From Burkholderia ubonensis (GTDB lineage: Bacteria; Pseudomonadota; Gammaproteobacteria; Burkholderiales; Burkholderiaceae): a stretch of 64,000 bases of DNA. Location: contig NZ_CADFEB010000006.1 of assembly GCF_902833085.1 (NCBI RefSeq), positions 496,001 through 560,000 of the forward strand, written 5' to 3'. Both the position numbers and the translations under genes were made by a program. Position 1 is the stretch's first letter. Every line of letters begins with the position of its first letter. The notes below the pieces were generated by a model, which saw nothing but the letters and a program-made list of their open reading frames with translations, did not search any database and had not been told where the DNA came from. Below are positions 42,161 to 51,265 of this stretch, one piece after another.

Positions 42161-42335
42161 GTGGGGTTCCGTGGCTGCGAGCCATGAGTTGAGGGGTTGA
42201 GCCGATCATCGTCTCGCGCCGATTATTTGTCAATGACAAATATGCTTGCTATTGTTTAATGCGGGTAAACGTGCGGACGGGCGCGAGAAATGGCGTCGGA
42301 TACCATGCGGGATGTTTCGATTTCAGGTGAACGCA

Positions 42336-43979
42336 GTGCAGAACGATGAAGATCGCGCGGACGATGCGCCGCAGAAGGCGCAGCGCGGCATCCAGAGCGT
42401 CGAGGTGGGCGGCCGGCTGCTCGACGCGCTCGCGCGGCGGCGCAAGCCGCTCGGGCTGTCCGAGCTGGCGGCGGCCGCGGAGCTGTCGACCGCGCAGGCG
42501 CATACCTATCTGGTGAGCCTCACGCGCCTTGCGCTCGTGAAGCGCGACGCGATCACCGGCAATTACGAGCCGGGGCCGCTGTCGCTGCGGCTCGGCCTGA
42601 TGTCGATCGAGCGGCAGCCGGCCTATCGCGCGGCCTTGCCGCACGCGGCGCGGCTCGCGGAAAGCGTCGGGCTGAGCGTCGCGCTGTCGGTGCCGGGCGC
42701 GCTCGGGCCGACGATCGTGCGCATCGAGCACGGCGGCTATCCGCTGCACGTGAACCTGCACGTGGGATCGGTGATGTCGCTCGACACGACGGCGACCGGC
42801 CGCGTATTCCGCGCATTCGGCGCCCCGGCGCAGCTCGATGCGATGGCGGCCAGCCAGGCCGGTGCGGGCAACACGCTCGCGGGCGCCGAAAGCGCTCAGC
42901 CGACTCCGGACGCCGACGCGCGGCGAGCCCAGCTCGACGCGATCCGCCGGCGCGGCATCGAGCGCGGCGTCGACCTGCCGAGCCCCGGCGTCAGCGCGCT
43001 GTGCGTACCGGTGCTCGACGCGGAAGGCCGCCTGCAGCTCGCGATGACGGTGATCGGTTCGACGGGGTCGATCGACGTCGCGTGGGACGGCCCGATCGCG
43101 GCGGCGTTGCGCGATGCGGCGCGGCAGGCAACCGCGTCGCTCGGCGCGGAAGATGCGGCGGCGCCGCCCTCGGCCGCGCCGCGCGTGCCGCCCGCGCTGG
43201 CCGACGACGCGAAGGCGCAGCGCGGGATCAACGCGCTCGACAGCACCGGCGGCCTGCTGCTCGCGCTCGTGTCGGCAGGCCGCGCGCTGCCGCTGCGCGA
43301 CCTCGCGGCGGCGGCTGGCATGCCGGCCGCGAAGGCGTTTCCGCATCTGGTGAGCCTGCTGAAGATCGGCCTGCTGAACCGCGACGCGGCCGGCTGCTTC
43401 GACGCCGGGCCGCTCAGCCAGGCGCTCGGCCTGATCGCGATGCAGCGCGTGTCGCCGGCGCGCGACGCGGAAGCCGAGATCGTCGCGCTCGCCGAAGCGA
43501 CCGACATGAGCGTCGCGGCCGCGACGCTCGGGCCGCTCGGGCCGACCGTGATCCGCTTCGAGGAATCGGCGCGGCCGCAGCACGTGAGCCTGCAGGTCGG
43601 CACCGTGATGTCGCTCGTCAATACGGCGATCGGCCGCAGCTTCGCGGCCGGCATGACCGACGACGTGCTGGCCGGCCTGCTCGCCGGCGAACCCGTGCGC
43701 CTTGCGGGGCGCGTGACGGCGACGGCCGACGATGCGTTCCGCGCGCGCCTCGCGCAGATCCGCGCGGAAGGCGTCGACTTCGCGTTCGACGCGCCGGTGC
43801 CCGGCATCGCGACGGTCGCGGCGCCCGTGTTCGATCACACCGGCAGCATCCGGCTCGTGATCGCGATCATCGGCGCGTCGCGCGGCTTCCCGCACGGGCC
43901 GGACAGCGGCCTCGCGCAGGCGCTGCTCGCCGCGACGCGGCGGCTGTCGTGGCGGTTCGGGTGGATCGGCGGGCAGTGA
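42336..43979 (+). CDS. Tandem-fused double IclR-family regulator
   Basis: 547 residues from a GTG at 42336, with AGGTGA six bases upstream; an ATG at 42312 is the alternative. Two full IclR units occur in one chain. Unit 1 starts at about residue 14 (KAQRGIQSVEVGGRLLDALA, with the winged HTH LSELAAAAELSTAQAHTYLVSL) and has an effector domain (LGPTIVRIEHGGYPLHVNLH). Unit 2 starts at about 292 (KAQRGINALDSTGGLLLALV, then LPLRDLAAAAGMPAAKAFPHL) with effector part LGPTVIRFEESARPQHVSLQ. Normal IclR proteins have one unit of about 260 residues and bind as dimers or tetramers. It is divergent from the metallo-hydrolase and MFS genes, its likely targets. Confidence 0.9.
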   Translation: MQNDEDRADDAPQKAQRGIQSVEVGGRLLDALARRRKPLGLSELAAAAELSTAQAHTYLVSLTRLALVKRDAITGNYEPGPLSLRLGLMSIERQPAYRAALPHAARLAESVGLSVALSVPGALGPTIVRIEHGGYPLHVNLHVGSVMSLDTTATGRVFRAFGAPAQLDAMAASQAGAGNTLAGAESAQPTPDADARRAQLDAIRRRGIERGVDLPSPGVSALCVPVLDAEGRLQLAMTVIGSTGSIDVAWDGPIAAALRDAARQATASLGAEDAAAPPSAAPRVPPALADDAKAQRGINALDSTGGLLLALVSAGRALPLRDLAAAAGMPAAKAFPHLVSLLKIGLLNRDAAGCFDAGPLSQALGLIAMQRVSPARDAEAEIVALAEATDMSVAAATLGPLGPTVIRFEESARPQHVSLQVGTVMSLVNTAIGRSFAAGMTDDVLAGLLAGEPVRLAGRVTATADDAFRARLAQIRAEGVDFAFDAPVPGIATVAAPVFDHTGSIRLVIAIIGASRGFPHGPDSGLAQALLAATRRLSWRFGWIGGQ

Positions 43980-44048
43980 CGATCACGATGAATCCTGTTG
44001 CGCTGCGGCAACAGAATCCTCAAAGAATTACCATATTACAAAATCTCA

Positions 44049-44093
44049 TTTCACAACGCGGTGGGCCTCATCTATGATTAGGGTTATCCCTAA
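44049..44093 (+). promoter_or_regulatory. Candidate promoter with overlapping dyad before the small protein gene
   Basis: TTTCAC (44049-44054) and TATGAT (44073-44078) are spaced by 18 bases like a sigma-70 promoter. Directly after the -10 element, TTAGGG (44078-44083) and CCCTAA (44088-44093) form an inverted repeat with a four-base centre, placed at the expected transcription start. That is the usual place for a repressor site. Confidence 0.5.
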
Positions 44094-44118
44094 CTCGCCA
44101 CCTACATGGGGCACCGTC

Positions 44119-44262
44119 ATGCAAACGTCTAACGTCTCCGTCCGTTCCAACCAATCCGCTGGCTGGCTCACGCGTGTTGGCTCGCTGCTTGCAGAAGCAT
44201 GGGCACTGCACCTCGAGAACTGCGCAATCATCGCTGAAGCCCACGCGCGCCTGCCGCGCTGA
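44119..44262 (+). CDS. Small hypothetical protein
   Basis: 47 residues from the ATG at 44119 (MQTSNVSVRSNQSAGWLTRV, ending AEAHARLPR). An in-frame ATG at 44074 lies inside the candidate promoter and dyad, so it is not preferred. The middle (LTRVGSLLAEAWALHLENCAII) could be an amphipathic helix. There is no signal peptide. A clear promoter-like sequence upstream and a normal stop suggest a real gene. The function is unknown. Confidence 0.55.
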   Translation: MQTSNVSVRSNQSAGWLTRVGSLLAEAWALHLENCAIIAEAHARLPR

Positions 44263-44404
44263 ACGGAACGACCAGACGCCGGCCGGCGGCCTTGGGCTGG
44301 CCCCCGGCTTTGTTCCACTTCCACCCGCCCGCCTCCGCTGCGCAATCGCGCGGCCGCACGCGTCGGCACTTCGACGAAGGCCGGCTGCCCCTCCCTCCGC
44401 GCGC

Positions 44405-44887
44405 TCACACCTGAATCGACGGCACGTCCTTCATGCAGCGCAGCGCGAACATCGAGCGGCTGTGGCGAATGCTCGAGATCTTGTACAGCTTCTCGCGCAG
44501 AAACCGCTCGTAGCCTGCCGTGCCGTCCACGGCGACCTTGATCCAGTAATCGTATTCGCCCGACACGAGGTAGGCCTCGAGCACCTCGGGCAGCGCCGCG
44601 AGTTCCGCGCCGAAGCGGGCCAGCGCGTCGTCCTCGTGGCGATCGAGCGTCACTTCGAGGATCACGATGTCCGCGTAGCCGAGCATGCGCTGATTGACGA
44701 GCGCGACATAGCCGTCGATGTAGCCGTCGAGCTCGAGTTGCCGCGTGCGGTTCCAGCATGCGGTCGTCGACATCCCGATCTGTTCGGCCAGTTCTGCATT
44801 CGACAGGCGCGCGTTCTTCTGCAGTGCGCCGAGGATCTTGCGGTCCTGATTGTCGAGCGATTTGGGTGTGCGTTCGCGTGTTGCCAT
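44405..44887 (-). CDS. Lrp/AsnC family regulator
   Basis: 160 residues from the ATG at 44887 (MATRERTPKSLDNQDRKILG). The N-terminal HTH (LSNAELAEQIGMSTTACWNRTRQLE) is followed by the RAM ligand-binding domain (VILEVTLDRHEDDALARFGA, GEYDYWIKVAVDGTAGYERF). It is divergent from a LysE/RhtB-type exporter over an AT-rich gap, the common arrangement in which an Lrp-type protein controls an amino-acid exporter. The ligand is probably an amino acid. Confidence 0.92.
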   Translation of the reverse strand: MATRERTPKSLDNQDRKILGALQKNARLSNAELAEQIGMSTTACWNRTRQLELDGYIDGYVALVNQRMLGYADIVILEVTLDRHEDDALARFGAELAALPEVLEAYLVSGEYDYWIKVAVDGTAGYERFLREKLYKISSIRHSRSMFALRCMKDVPSIQV

Positions 44888-45173
44888 GACAGGAAGAATC
44901 TTCTACTGAAAATTGGAATTCTAGCTGAACAGGATTCTGGATTTGACGCCGTTTCACTGGAAAACAGGAAGCCTTTTAACCTGGCCCCCTGATACATTTT
45001 CCCTATGCCTGCTGCCCGGCACGCTCCCCGCGACAACCCCGTCGCAACGGGGCGCACGACCGCAATCACGAGTTGCGGAGCCGGGCACCCAGGCATTCGA
45101 AACCGCCGCCCGCGCACCCCAACCGACCGTGCGCGGCGCCGGCGCCCGTCTCCCCGTTCCTGCGCTTCCCGTC

Positions 45174-45812
45174 ATGTCGTTCCGGCTTTACCTCTCGTTT
45201 CTTGCCGCTTCCTTCGTTCTCATCTACGCGCCCGGCCCCGTCAACCTGCTCACGATGAACCAGGCGCTGCGCGCCGGCTGGCGGCGCGCGCTGCCCTGCG
45301 TATGGGGCAGCACGCTCGCCGTGCTGCTGCAACTCGCGCTGACCGCGCTCTGCCTGAATTCGCTGGTGCACATCGACGAGCGCGCGCTGACCGTGCTGCG
45401 CTGGACAGGCGCCGCTTACCTGGTCTGGCTCGGGTGCAAGCAATGGATCAGCCGCGCGCCGGCCCATGCGCCGGCCGCATCGGCCGAGGCCGCCCAGCCG
45501 GCAGCCGATACGGGACGTGAACTGTTCTGGCGCGGCGTCGCGACGTCGGGCCTGAATCCGAAGACGCTGCTGTTCTTTCCGTCGTTCTTTCCGCAATTCA
45601 TCAGCGCGAACGCCGAATGGAGCCTGAACCTTCAGTTCCTGCTGCTCGCGGCGACGTTCGCGCTGCTGTTCGCGGGCGGCGTCGCGTCGATGGCGCTGTT
45701 CTCGCACCGGCTCGGCAGCGCGTTGCAGCGGCCGGCGCGGATGCGCGCGATGAACCGCGTGACGGGCGGCCTGCTCGTCGGGATGGGTGCGGTCATGGTC
45801 GGCTGGAACTGA
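45174..45812 (+). CDS. LysE/RhtB family amino-acid exporter
   Basis: 212 residues from the ATG at 45174 (MSFRLYLSFLAASFVLIYAPGPVNLLTMNQALRAGW). The conserved PGPVNLL motif, the middle segment WTGAAYLVWLGCKQWI and SGLNPKTLLFFPSFFPQFI are typical of LysE exporters. About six transmembrane segments are present. The open frame extends upstream to 44943, but that region is not LysE-like. It is probably controlled by the divergent Lrp/AsnC regulator. Confidence 0.9.
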   Translation: MSFRLYLSFLAASFVLIYAPGPVNLLTMNQALRAGWRRALPCVWGSTLAVLLQLALTALCLNSLVHIDERALTVLRWTGAAYLVWLGCKQWISRAPAHAPAASAEAAQPAADTGRELFWRGVATSGLNPKTLLFFPSFFPQFISANAEWSLNLQFLLLAATFALLFAGGVASMALFSHRLGSALQRPARMRAMNRVTGGLLVGMGAVMVGWN

Positions 45813-45967
45813 GTGGCTGCGCACGCAACCTTCCCCCTGAATTCCCTTCGCGTGATCCGTCGAAACCGTCCGCGCTAAAGAATCCGCACGCGCTGCCGTT
45901 ATTCCTGTGACGAAATTGCGGTGACGCGTGCGTTCCGCCTCCTCTCCGTCCCCACGCAGGAAGTTCT

Positions 45968-47947
45968 ATGAGATTCATGTCCCTGGGCCGGATGAGCGTT
46001 GGCGCTCGTCTGGCCGCTTTGTCGTGCGCAACCGTCGCACTGCTGTTTGCCGCCTTCGCGTGGACCCTCGCGCACCTGGCCGGCGAACAGATCGCCGACC
46101 AGGCGCACGCGCGCATCGCCGAGAAGGAACGCTCGATCGCCGCGATGATCGACCTGTTCGACAAGGCGCTGTCGGAAGAAGCGCATCGCTCGATGACGCT
46201 GTTCGCGAGCTTCCTGCCGGCCGATTTCGCGCTGGACCCGGCGCGCACCCATGACCTCGGCGGCGGTGTGATGGCGCCGACGCTGTCCGCGGGCGGCAGG
46301 CCGCTCGATCTCGACTACACGATCCCCGACCAGTTCCTGCAGAAGAGCGGCGCGATCGCGACGATCTTCGCGCGCGACGGCGACGACTTCGTGCGCATCA
46401 CCACGTCGCTGAAGAAGCAGGACGGCACGCGCGCGGTCGGCACGCACCTCGACCGCAACAGCCCCGCCTACGCGCCGCTCGTCGCGGGCCGCAGCTACAC
46501 GGGGCTCGCGAAGCTGTTCGGCAAGCCGTTCATCACCGAGTACAAGCCGGTCGTCGACGCCGGCGGGCGCGTGATCGGCGCGCTGTTCGTCGGTATCGAC
46601 GTCGCGGACGAAATCCGCCTCGTCGAAGCCGGCATTCGCGAGCTGAAGATCGGCGAGCACGGCTATTACTTCGTGATCGACGCATCGTCCGGCCCGTCGC
46701 GCGGCACCTTCGTCGTCCACCCCGAAGCGGCCGGCAAACCGGCCCGCGACGATGCCGCGCCGTACGCGCAGATGCTCGCGGCGGGCCACGGGGAGCTCGC
46801 GTACACGTCGACCGACCCTGCCGCGCAGGACCGCGGCCCGACCGCGAAATTCGCGTCGTTCTCGACGATTCCGCAATGGCAGTGGCTGGTCGGCGGTGTC
46901 GCGATCGACGACGAGCTGCTCGCCGACATGCGGGCGACCCGCAACCGCTTCCTGCTGATCGCCGCGGCGCTCGTGCTCGCGTTCGCGGCGATGTTCGTCG
47001 TCGTGGTGCGGCGCGTCGTGAGCCGGCCGCTGGACGCGGCCGCGCGCGCGTCGGAACGCTTCGCCGCCGGCGACCTGAGCGTGCGCATCCGCGACGACGG
47101 CGTCGCGCCGCGCGGCGCGGACGAGATCGGCCGCCTCGTGCAGGCGGTCGACGGCATCGGCGACGGCCTCGCGCGCATCGTCGCGCAGGTGCGCCGCGGC
47201 TCCGCCGACATGGCGCGCGGCACCGTCGACATCGCGGCCGGCAGCGGCGACATCGCCGCCCGCATCGCGACGCAGGCGAGCAGCGTCGAGCAGACGGCGG
47301 CGAGCATGGAGGAAATCACGGCCGCCGTGCAGCAGAACGCCGAGCATGCGGCGCAGGCGAACACGCTGGTCGCGGGCGCATCCGACGCGGCGACGGGCGG
47401 CGGCGACGCCGTGCAGCGCGTGGTCGCGACGATGGGCGAGATCGAGCGCGCGACGCGCCGGATCGCGGAGATCACGAGCGTGATCGAGGGCATCGCGTTC
47501 CAGACCAACATCCTCGCGCTGAACGCGGCCGTCGAGGCCGCGCGCGCGGGCGAGCACGGCAAGGGCTTCGCGGTGGTCGCGGCCGAAGTGCGCGCGCTCG
47601 CGCAGCGCAGCGCGGCGGCGGTCAAGGAGATCGAGGAACTGAGCGCCGAATCGGCCGCGACCGTCGAGCAAGGCTACCGGATCGCCGAGGCCGCGCACGG
47701 CACGATGCGCGACATCGTCGCGCGGGTCGACCAGGTGCGCACCATCATCGCCGAGATCAGCTCGGCGTCGAGCGAGCAGTCGGCCGGCATCGAGCAGGTG
47801 AACCTCGCCGTCACGCAGATCGGCGAGGCGACGCAGCAGAACGCGACGCTGATCGCGCAGGCCGAGCGCGCGGCCGTGGCGCTGCGCGACCAGGCCGCGG
47901 AACTGTCGGAAGCGGTCAGCGTGTTCAAGCTCGGCCACGCCGAATAG
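45968..47947 (+). CDS. Methyl-accepting chemotaxis protein with Cache_3-Cache_2-type sensor
   Basis: 659 residues from the ATG at 45968, with AGGAAG upstream. A membrane anchor (about 10-38) is followed by a large periplasmic sensor (40-335) with [40 protein letters not shown] and [20 protein letters not shown], typical of Cache domains. A second membrane helix ([19 protein letters not shown]), HAMP region and signalling domain follow. The hairpin tip is seen in [20 protein letters not shown] and [20 protein letters not shown]. It lacks the C-terminal NWETF pentapeptide, so it depends on other receptors for methylation. The ligand is unknown. Confidence 0.93.
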   Translation: MRFMSLGRMSVGARLAALSCATVALLFAAFAWTLAHLAGEQIADQAHARIAEKERSIAAMIDLFDKALSEEAHRSMTLFASFLPADFALDPARTHDLGGGVMAPTLSAGGRPLDLDYTIPDQFLQKSGAIATIFARDGDDFVRITTSLKKQDGTRAVGTHLDRNSPAYAPLVAGRSYTGLAKLFGKPFITEYKPVVDAGGRVIGALFVGIDVADEIRLVEAGIRELKIGEHGYYFVIDASSGPSRGTFVVHPEAAGKPARDDAAPYAQMLAAGHGELAYTSTDPAAQDRGPTAKFASFSTIPQWQWLVGGVAIDDELLADMRATRNRFLLIAAALVLAFAAMFVVVVRRVVSRPLDAAARASERFAAGDLSVRIRDDGVAPRGADEIGRLVQAVDGIGDGLARIVAQVRRGSADMARGTVDIAAGSGDIAARIATQASSVEQTAASMEEITAAVQQNAEHAAQANTLVAGASDAATGGGDAVQRVVATMGEIERATRRIAEITSVIEGIAFQTNILALNAAVEAARAGEHGKGFAVVAAEVRALAQRSAAAVKEIEELSAESAATVEQGYRIAEAAHGTMRDIVARVDQVRTIIAEISSASSEQSAGIEQVNLAVTQIGEATQQNATLIAQAERAAVALRDQAAELSEAVSVFKLGHAE

Positions 47948-47987
47948 CGGCCGCGGGCCGCGCTCGCGCGGCCGGTACAATCGCGCG

Positions 47988-48431
47988 ATGTCCGAATTGC
48001 TCACCGTATCGGTGACCTACGGCGGCCTGTTCGCCGTGTCGCTGGTCGCCGCAACCCTGTTCCCGCTCCAGTCCGAAGCCGTGCTCGCCGGCCTGCTGCT
48101 GGCCGGCCGCGAGCCCGCCTGGGCGCTGGTGCTCGTCGCGAGCGTCGGCAACGTCGCCGGCTCGACGATCAACTGGGCGCTCGGCCGCGGGATCGAGCGG
48201 TTCCGCGACCGGCGCTGGTTCCCGGTGAAGCCGGCGGCGCTCGCGCGGGCCGAGGGCTGGTACGCGCGCTACGGCCACTGGTCGCTGCTGCTGAGCTGGG
48301 CCCCGGTGATCGGCGACCCGCTGACCGTGATCGCCGGCGTGCTGCGCGAGCCGCTGCCGCGCTTTCTCGCGATCGTCACGCTCGCGAAGGTCGGCCGCTA
48401 TCTGGCGATCGCGTGGCTCGTGCCGCATTGA
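47988..48431 (+). CDS. YqaA/DedA-like small membrane protein
   Basis: 147 residues from the ATG at 47988. The segments TLFPLQSEAVLAGLLLAGR, SVGNVAGSTINWALGRGIER, FGHW-type YARYGHWSLLLSWAPVIGDPLTVIAGVLREP and KVGRYLAIAWL follow the SNARE-associated/DedA pattern, shortened as in YqaA. The Gly-Asp-Pro-Leu re-entrant motif is present. It is an inner-membrane protein, perhaps a lipid carrier. It stands 40 bp after the chemoreceptor gene on the same strand. Confidence 0.85.
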   Translation: MSELLTVSVTYGGLFAVSLVAATLFPLQSEAVLAGLLLAGREPAWALVLVASVGNVAGSTINWALGRGIERFRDRRWFPVKPAALARAEGWYARYGHWSLLLSWAPVIGDPLTVIAGVLREPLPRFLAIVTLAKVGRYLAIAWLVPH

Positions 48432-48465
48432 CGCCGTATCGACGTCACGCCACGCGCACCGCCGC

Positions 48466-50121
48466 TCACTTCTTGCCGTCGCCCGCCAGATCGATCGCCT
48501 TGTCCGAGCCGACCGAGGTGCGCAGCTGGAACTTCTGGATCTTGCCGGTGGACGTCTTCGGCAGCTCGCCGAAGCGCACGGCCTTCGGCACCTTGAAGCC
48601 CGCGAGCAGTTGCCGGCAATGCGCGACGATCTCCTCCTCGGTCGCGCTCATCCCCTCGCGCAGCTCGACGAACGCGCACGGCACCTCGCCCCACTTCGGG
48701 TCCGGCATCGCGACCACCGCCGCGACCGCGACCGCCGGATGCCGGTACAGCGCGTCCTCGACCTCGATGCTGGAAATGTTCTCGCCGCCCGAGATGATGA
48801 TGTCCTTCTTGCGGTCCTTGATGCGGATGTAGCCGTCCGGCGACAGCACCGCGAGATCGCCGGTATGGAACCAGCCGCCGTGGAATGCCTCGTCGGTCGC
48901 GTGCGGGTTCTTCAGGTAGCCCTTCATGCAGATGTTGCCGCGGAACATGATCTCGCCGAGCGTCTCGCCGTCGGCCGGCACCGGCGCCATCGTGTCCGGA
49001 TCGAGCACCGTCGCGCCCGCCTCCAGGTGATAACGCACGCCTTGCCGTGCGTTGAGCCGCGCGCGCTCTTCGTCGGACTCACCGTCCCAGCGCGCCTGCT
49101 TCGCGCAGACCGTCGCCGGGCCGTAGACCTCGGTCAGCCCGTACACGTGCAGCAGGTCGAAGCCGATCTCCTTCATCTTCGCGATCACGGCCGGCGCCGG
49201 CGCCGCGCCCGCGACCATCGCGTGCACGGTATGGTCGATCCCTTCACGCCATTCGGCCGGCGCGTTCGCGATCGCGCTCTGCACGATCGGCGCACCGCAG
49301 TAATGCGTGACGCGCTCCCGGCGGATCAGGTCGAACACGGTCTTCGCGTCGAACCTGCGCAGGCACACGTTCACGCCCGCGCGCGCGGCAATCGCCCACG
49401 GGAAGCACCAGCCGTTGCAGTGGAACAGCGGCAGCGTCCACAGGTAGACCGCGTGCTTCGGCATGTCCCATTCGAGGATGTTGCTGAGCGCCGCCAGGTA
49501 CGCGCCGCGATGGTGGTAGACGACGCCCTTCGGGTCGCCGGTCGTGCCGGACGTGTAGTTCAGCGCGATCGCGTCCCACTCGTCGGCGGGCAGCGTCCAT
49601 GCATGGTCCGCGTCGCCGCCGGCGACGAACGCCTCGTAGTCGGTCGCGCCTGCGAAGCGCGCAGGGTCGGCCAGCATCGCGTCGGCGACGCTGACGATCC
49701 TCAATCCCGGAATTTCCAGCGCCGCGCGGTGCGCAAGCTCCGCGTACTCGGTGTCGACGATCAGCACCTTCGCTTCGCCGTGGCGCAGCATGAACAGCAC
49801 CGACGGAATGTCGAGCCGCGTGTTGATGGTGTTGAGCACGGCGCCCGCCATCGGCACGCCGAAGTGCGCCTCGACCATCGCCGGGATGTTCGGCAGCAGC
49901 GCCGCAACGGTGTCGCCGCGGCCGACGCCGGCCCGCGCGAGCGCACTCGCGAGCTGCTTCGCGCGCGCATAGGTTTCGCCCCAGGTGCGCCGCACGTCGC
50001 CGTGCACGATCGCCAGGCGGTCGCCGTACACCTCCGCCGTGCGCACCAGGAAATCGATCGGCGTGAGCGGTGCGTAGTTGGCATCGCGGCGCTCGAGGCC
50101 GGCTTCGAACATCTGCGTCAT
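48466..50121 (-). CDS. Acyl-CoA synthetase (AMP-forming)
   Basis: 551 residues. The ATG at 50121 has GGAGACACG upstream; the open frame further upstream is not conserved in type. It is an ANL-superfamily enzyme that activates a carboxylic acid with ATP and CoA. The P-loop-like motif YTSGTTGDPKGVVYHH, the A5 region HVYGLTEVYGPATVC, the A7/A8 hinge GDLAVLSPDGYIRIKDRKKD and the A10 lysine context LPKTSTGKIQKFQLR are present. The overall pattern (QMFEAGLERRDANYAPLTPIDFL) matches medium/long-chain or methylmercaptopropionate-type ligases. The substrate is not determined. It is divergent from a Crp/Fnr regulator. Confidence 0.92.
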   Translation of the reverse strand: MTQMFEAGLERRDANYAPLTPIDFLVRTAEVYGDRLAIVHGDVRRTWGETYARAKQLASALARAGVGRGDTVAALLPNIPAMVEAHFGVPMAGAVLNTINTRLDIPSVLFMLRHGEAKVLIVDTEYAELAHRAALEIPGLRIVSVADAMLADPARFAGATDYEAFVAGGDADHAWTLPADEWDAIALNYTSGTTGDPKGVVYHHRGAYLAALSNILEWDMPKHAVYLWTLPLFHCNGWCFPWAIAARAGVNVCLRRFDAKTVFDLIRRERVTHYCGAPIVQSAIANAPAEWREGIDHTVHAMVAGAAPAPAVIAKMKEIGFDLLHVYGLTEVYGPATVCAKQARWDGESDEERARLNARQGVRYHLEAGATVLDPDTMAPVPADGETLGEIMFRGNICMKGYLKNPHATDEAFHGGWFHTGDLAVLSPDGYIRIKDRKKDIIISGGENISSIEVEDALYRHPAVAVAAVVAMPDPKWGEVPCAFVELREGMSATEEEIVAHCRQLLAGFKVPKAVRFGELPKTSTGKIQKFQLRTSVGSDKAIDLAGDGKK

Positions 50122-50365
50122 GATCGTGTCTCCAGTCTGCCGAAGCGGCGTCGGTGTCGACCGGGGGCAGCGCCTGCGCGCCGCTTCCGGTCCCATGCCC
50201 CGCACTCCGGTCTCATTCAAAGTTAAGGCGCACGCGCCCCGGTCTGTCTTGATGTGGTTCAATTCGAGATAGCCTAACGGGCGATATTGTGGAGCGTCTG
50301 TCATCGAAACGACAGAGTCCCCCGCGCGCCCCGCGTGTTATCCCTATCCTCGCAAACCCGCAGCC

Positions 50366-51097
50366 ATGCACGACGACGTTCTCGCCCCCCTCGACGCGCC
50401 CGCGCCGCCCGAACCCGGCCCGCTGTCCGCGCTGTTCGGCCAGTGCGCGTGGTTCCGCACGCTTGCGCCCGAACACCAGGCGCTCGTGCTCGCGCAGTCG
50501 CGCGTCGAATGCCGCGAAGCGGGCGACGTGATCGCGCAGCGGCTCGCGCCGTCCGAATACTGGATCGGCGTGCACCGCGGGCTGCTGAAGCTCGCGATCT
50601 TCAACGCGTCGGGGCGCGGCTGCACGTTTTCGGGCGTGCCGTCGGGCGGCTGGTTCGGCGAAGGCAGCGTGATCAAGCGCGAGCCGCGCAAGTACGAGGT
50701 GGTCGCGATCCAGCGCTCGACCGTGCTGTTCGTGCCCGTCGACACGTTCCATGCGCTGCTCGACAGCAGCCTGCCGTTCACGCGCTTCGTGATCCATCAG
50801 TTGAACAACCGGATGGGCGAGTTCATCGCGTCGATCCAGAACAGCCGGCTGCTCGACGTCGACGCGCGCGTCGCGCAGGCGCTCGCGCAACTGTTCAACC
50901 CGGACCTGTACCCGGATACCGGGCCGGCGCTGGCGATTTCGCAGGAGGAGCTGGGGATGCTGGTCGGCGTGTCGCGGCAGCGGATCAACCAGGCGCTGCA
51001 GCAGCTCGAGAAGCACGGCGTGCTGCGGCTCGCATACAACCAGATCGAGGTCGTCGATCTGGCCGGGCTCGCGCGGGTCGGGATGGAGCAGATCTGA
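50366..51097 (+). CDS. Crp/Fnr family transcriptional regulator
   Basis: 243 residues from the ATG at 50366. A cyclic-nucleotide-binding-like barrel (about 25-145: EYWIGVHRGLLKLAIFNASG, GWFGEGSVIKREPRKYEVVA) is followed by a C-terminal winged HTH (ISQEELGMLVGVSRQRINQALQQLEKHGVLRL). There is no N-terminal Cys cluster, so it is not an oxygen-sensing Fnr. The ligand is unknown. It is divergent from the acyl-CoA synthetase gene across 244 bp and is its likely regulator. Confidence 0.9.
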   Translation: MHDDVLAPLDAPAPPEPGPLSALFGQCAWFRTLAPEHQALVLAQSRVECREAGDVIAQRLAPSEYWIGVHRGLLKLAIFNASGRGCTFSGVPSGGWFGEGSVIKREPRKYEVVAIQRSTVLFVPVDTFHALLDSSLPFTRFVIHQLNNRMGEFIASIQNSRLLDVDARVAQALAQLFNPDLYPDTGPALAISQEELGMLVGVSRQRINQALQQLEKHGVLRLAYNQIEVVDLAGLARVGMEQI

Positions 51098-51265
51098 AGC
51101 GCGCGACGGCAGCGCGCTTTACGTCTGACGAATCCAACTCGACACGCGCGCGGGCCAACCTGACAACTTCGCCAGTTTCGCGTCAGTGACCCGTGCCGGG
51201 CGCCCGCCTATCATTCGAGTGCCGTTCTTCATCAACGCCCGACCGCCGCCTGCCCCGCTGCTTCC

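Noticed and set aside
43995-44014. Hairpin CTGTTGC / GCAACAG after the double IclR gene
   Set aside because: The stem is only 7 bp and lacks a following T-run, so it was not called a terminator.
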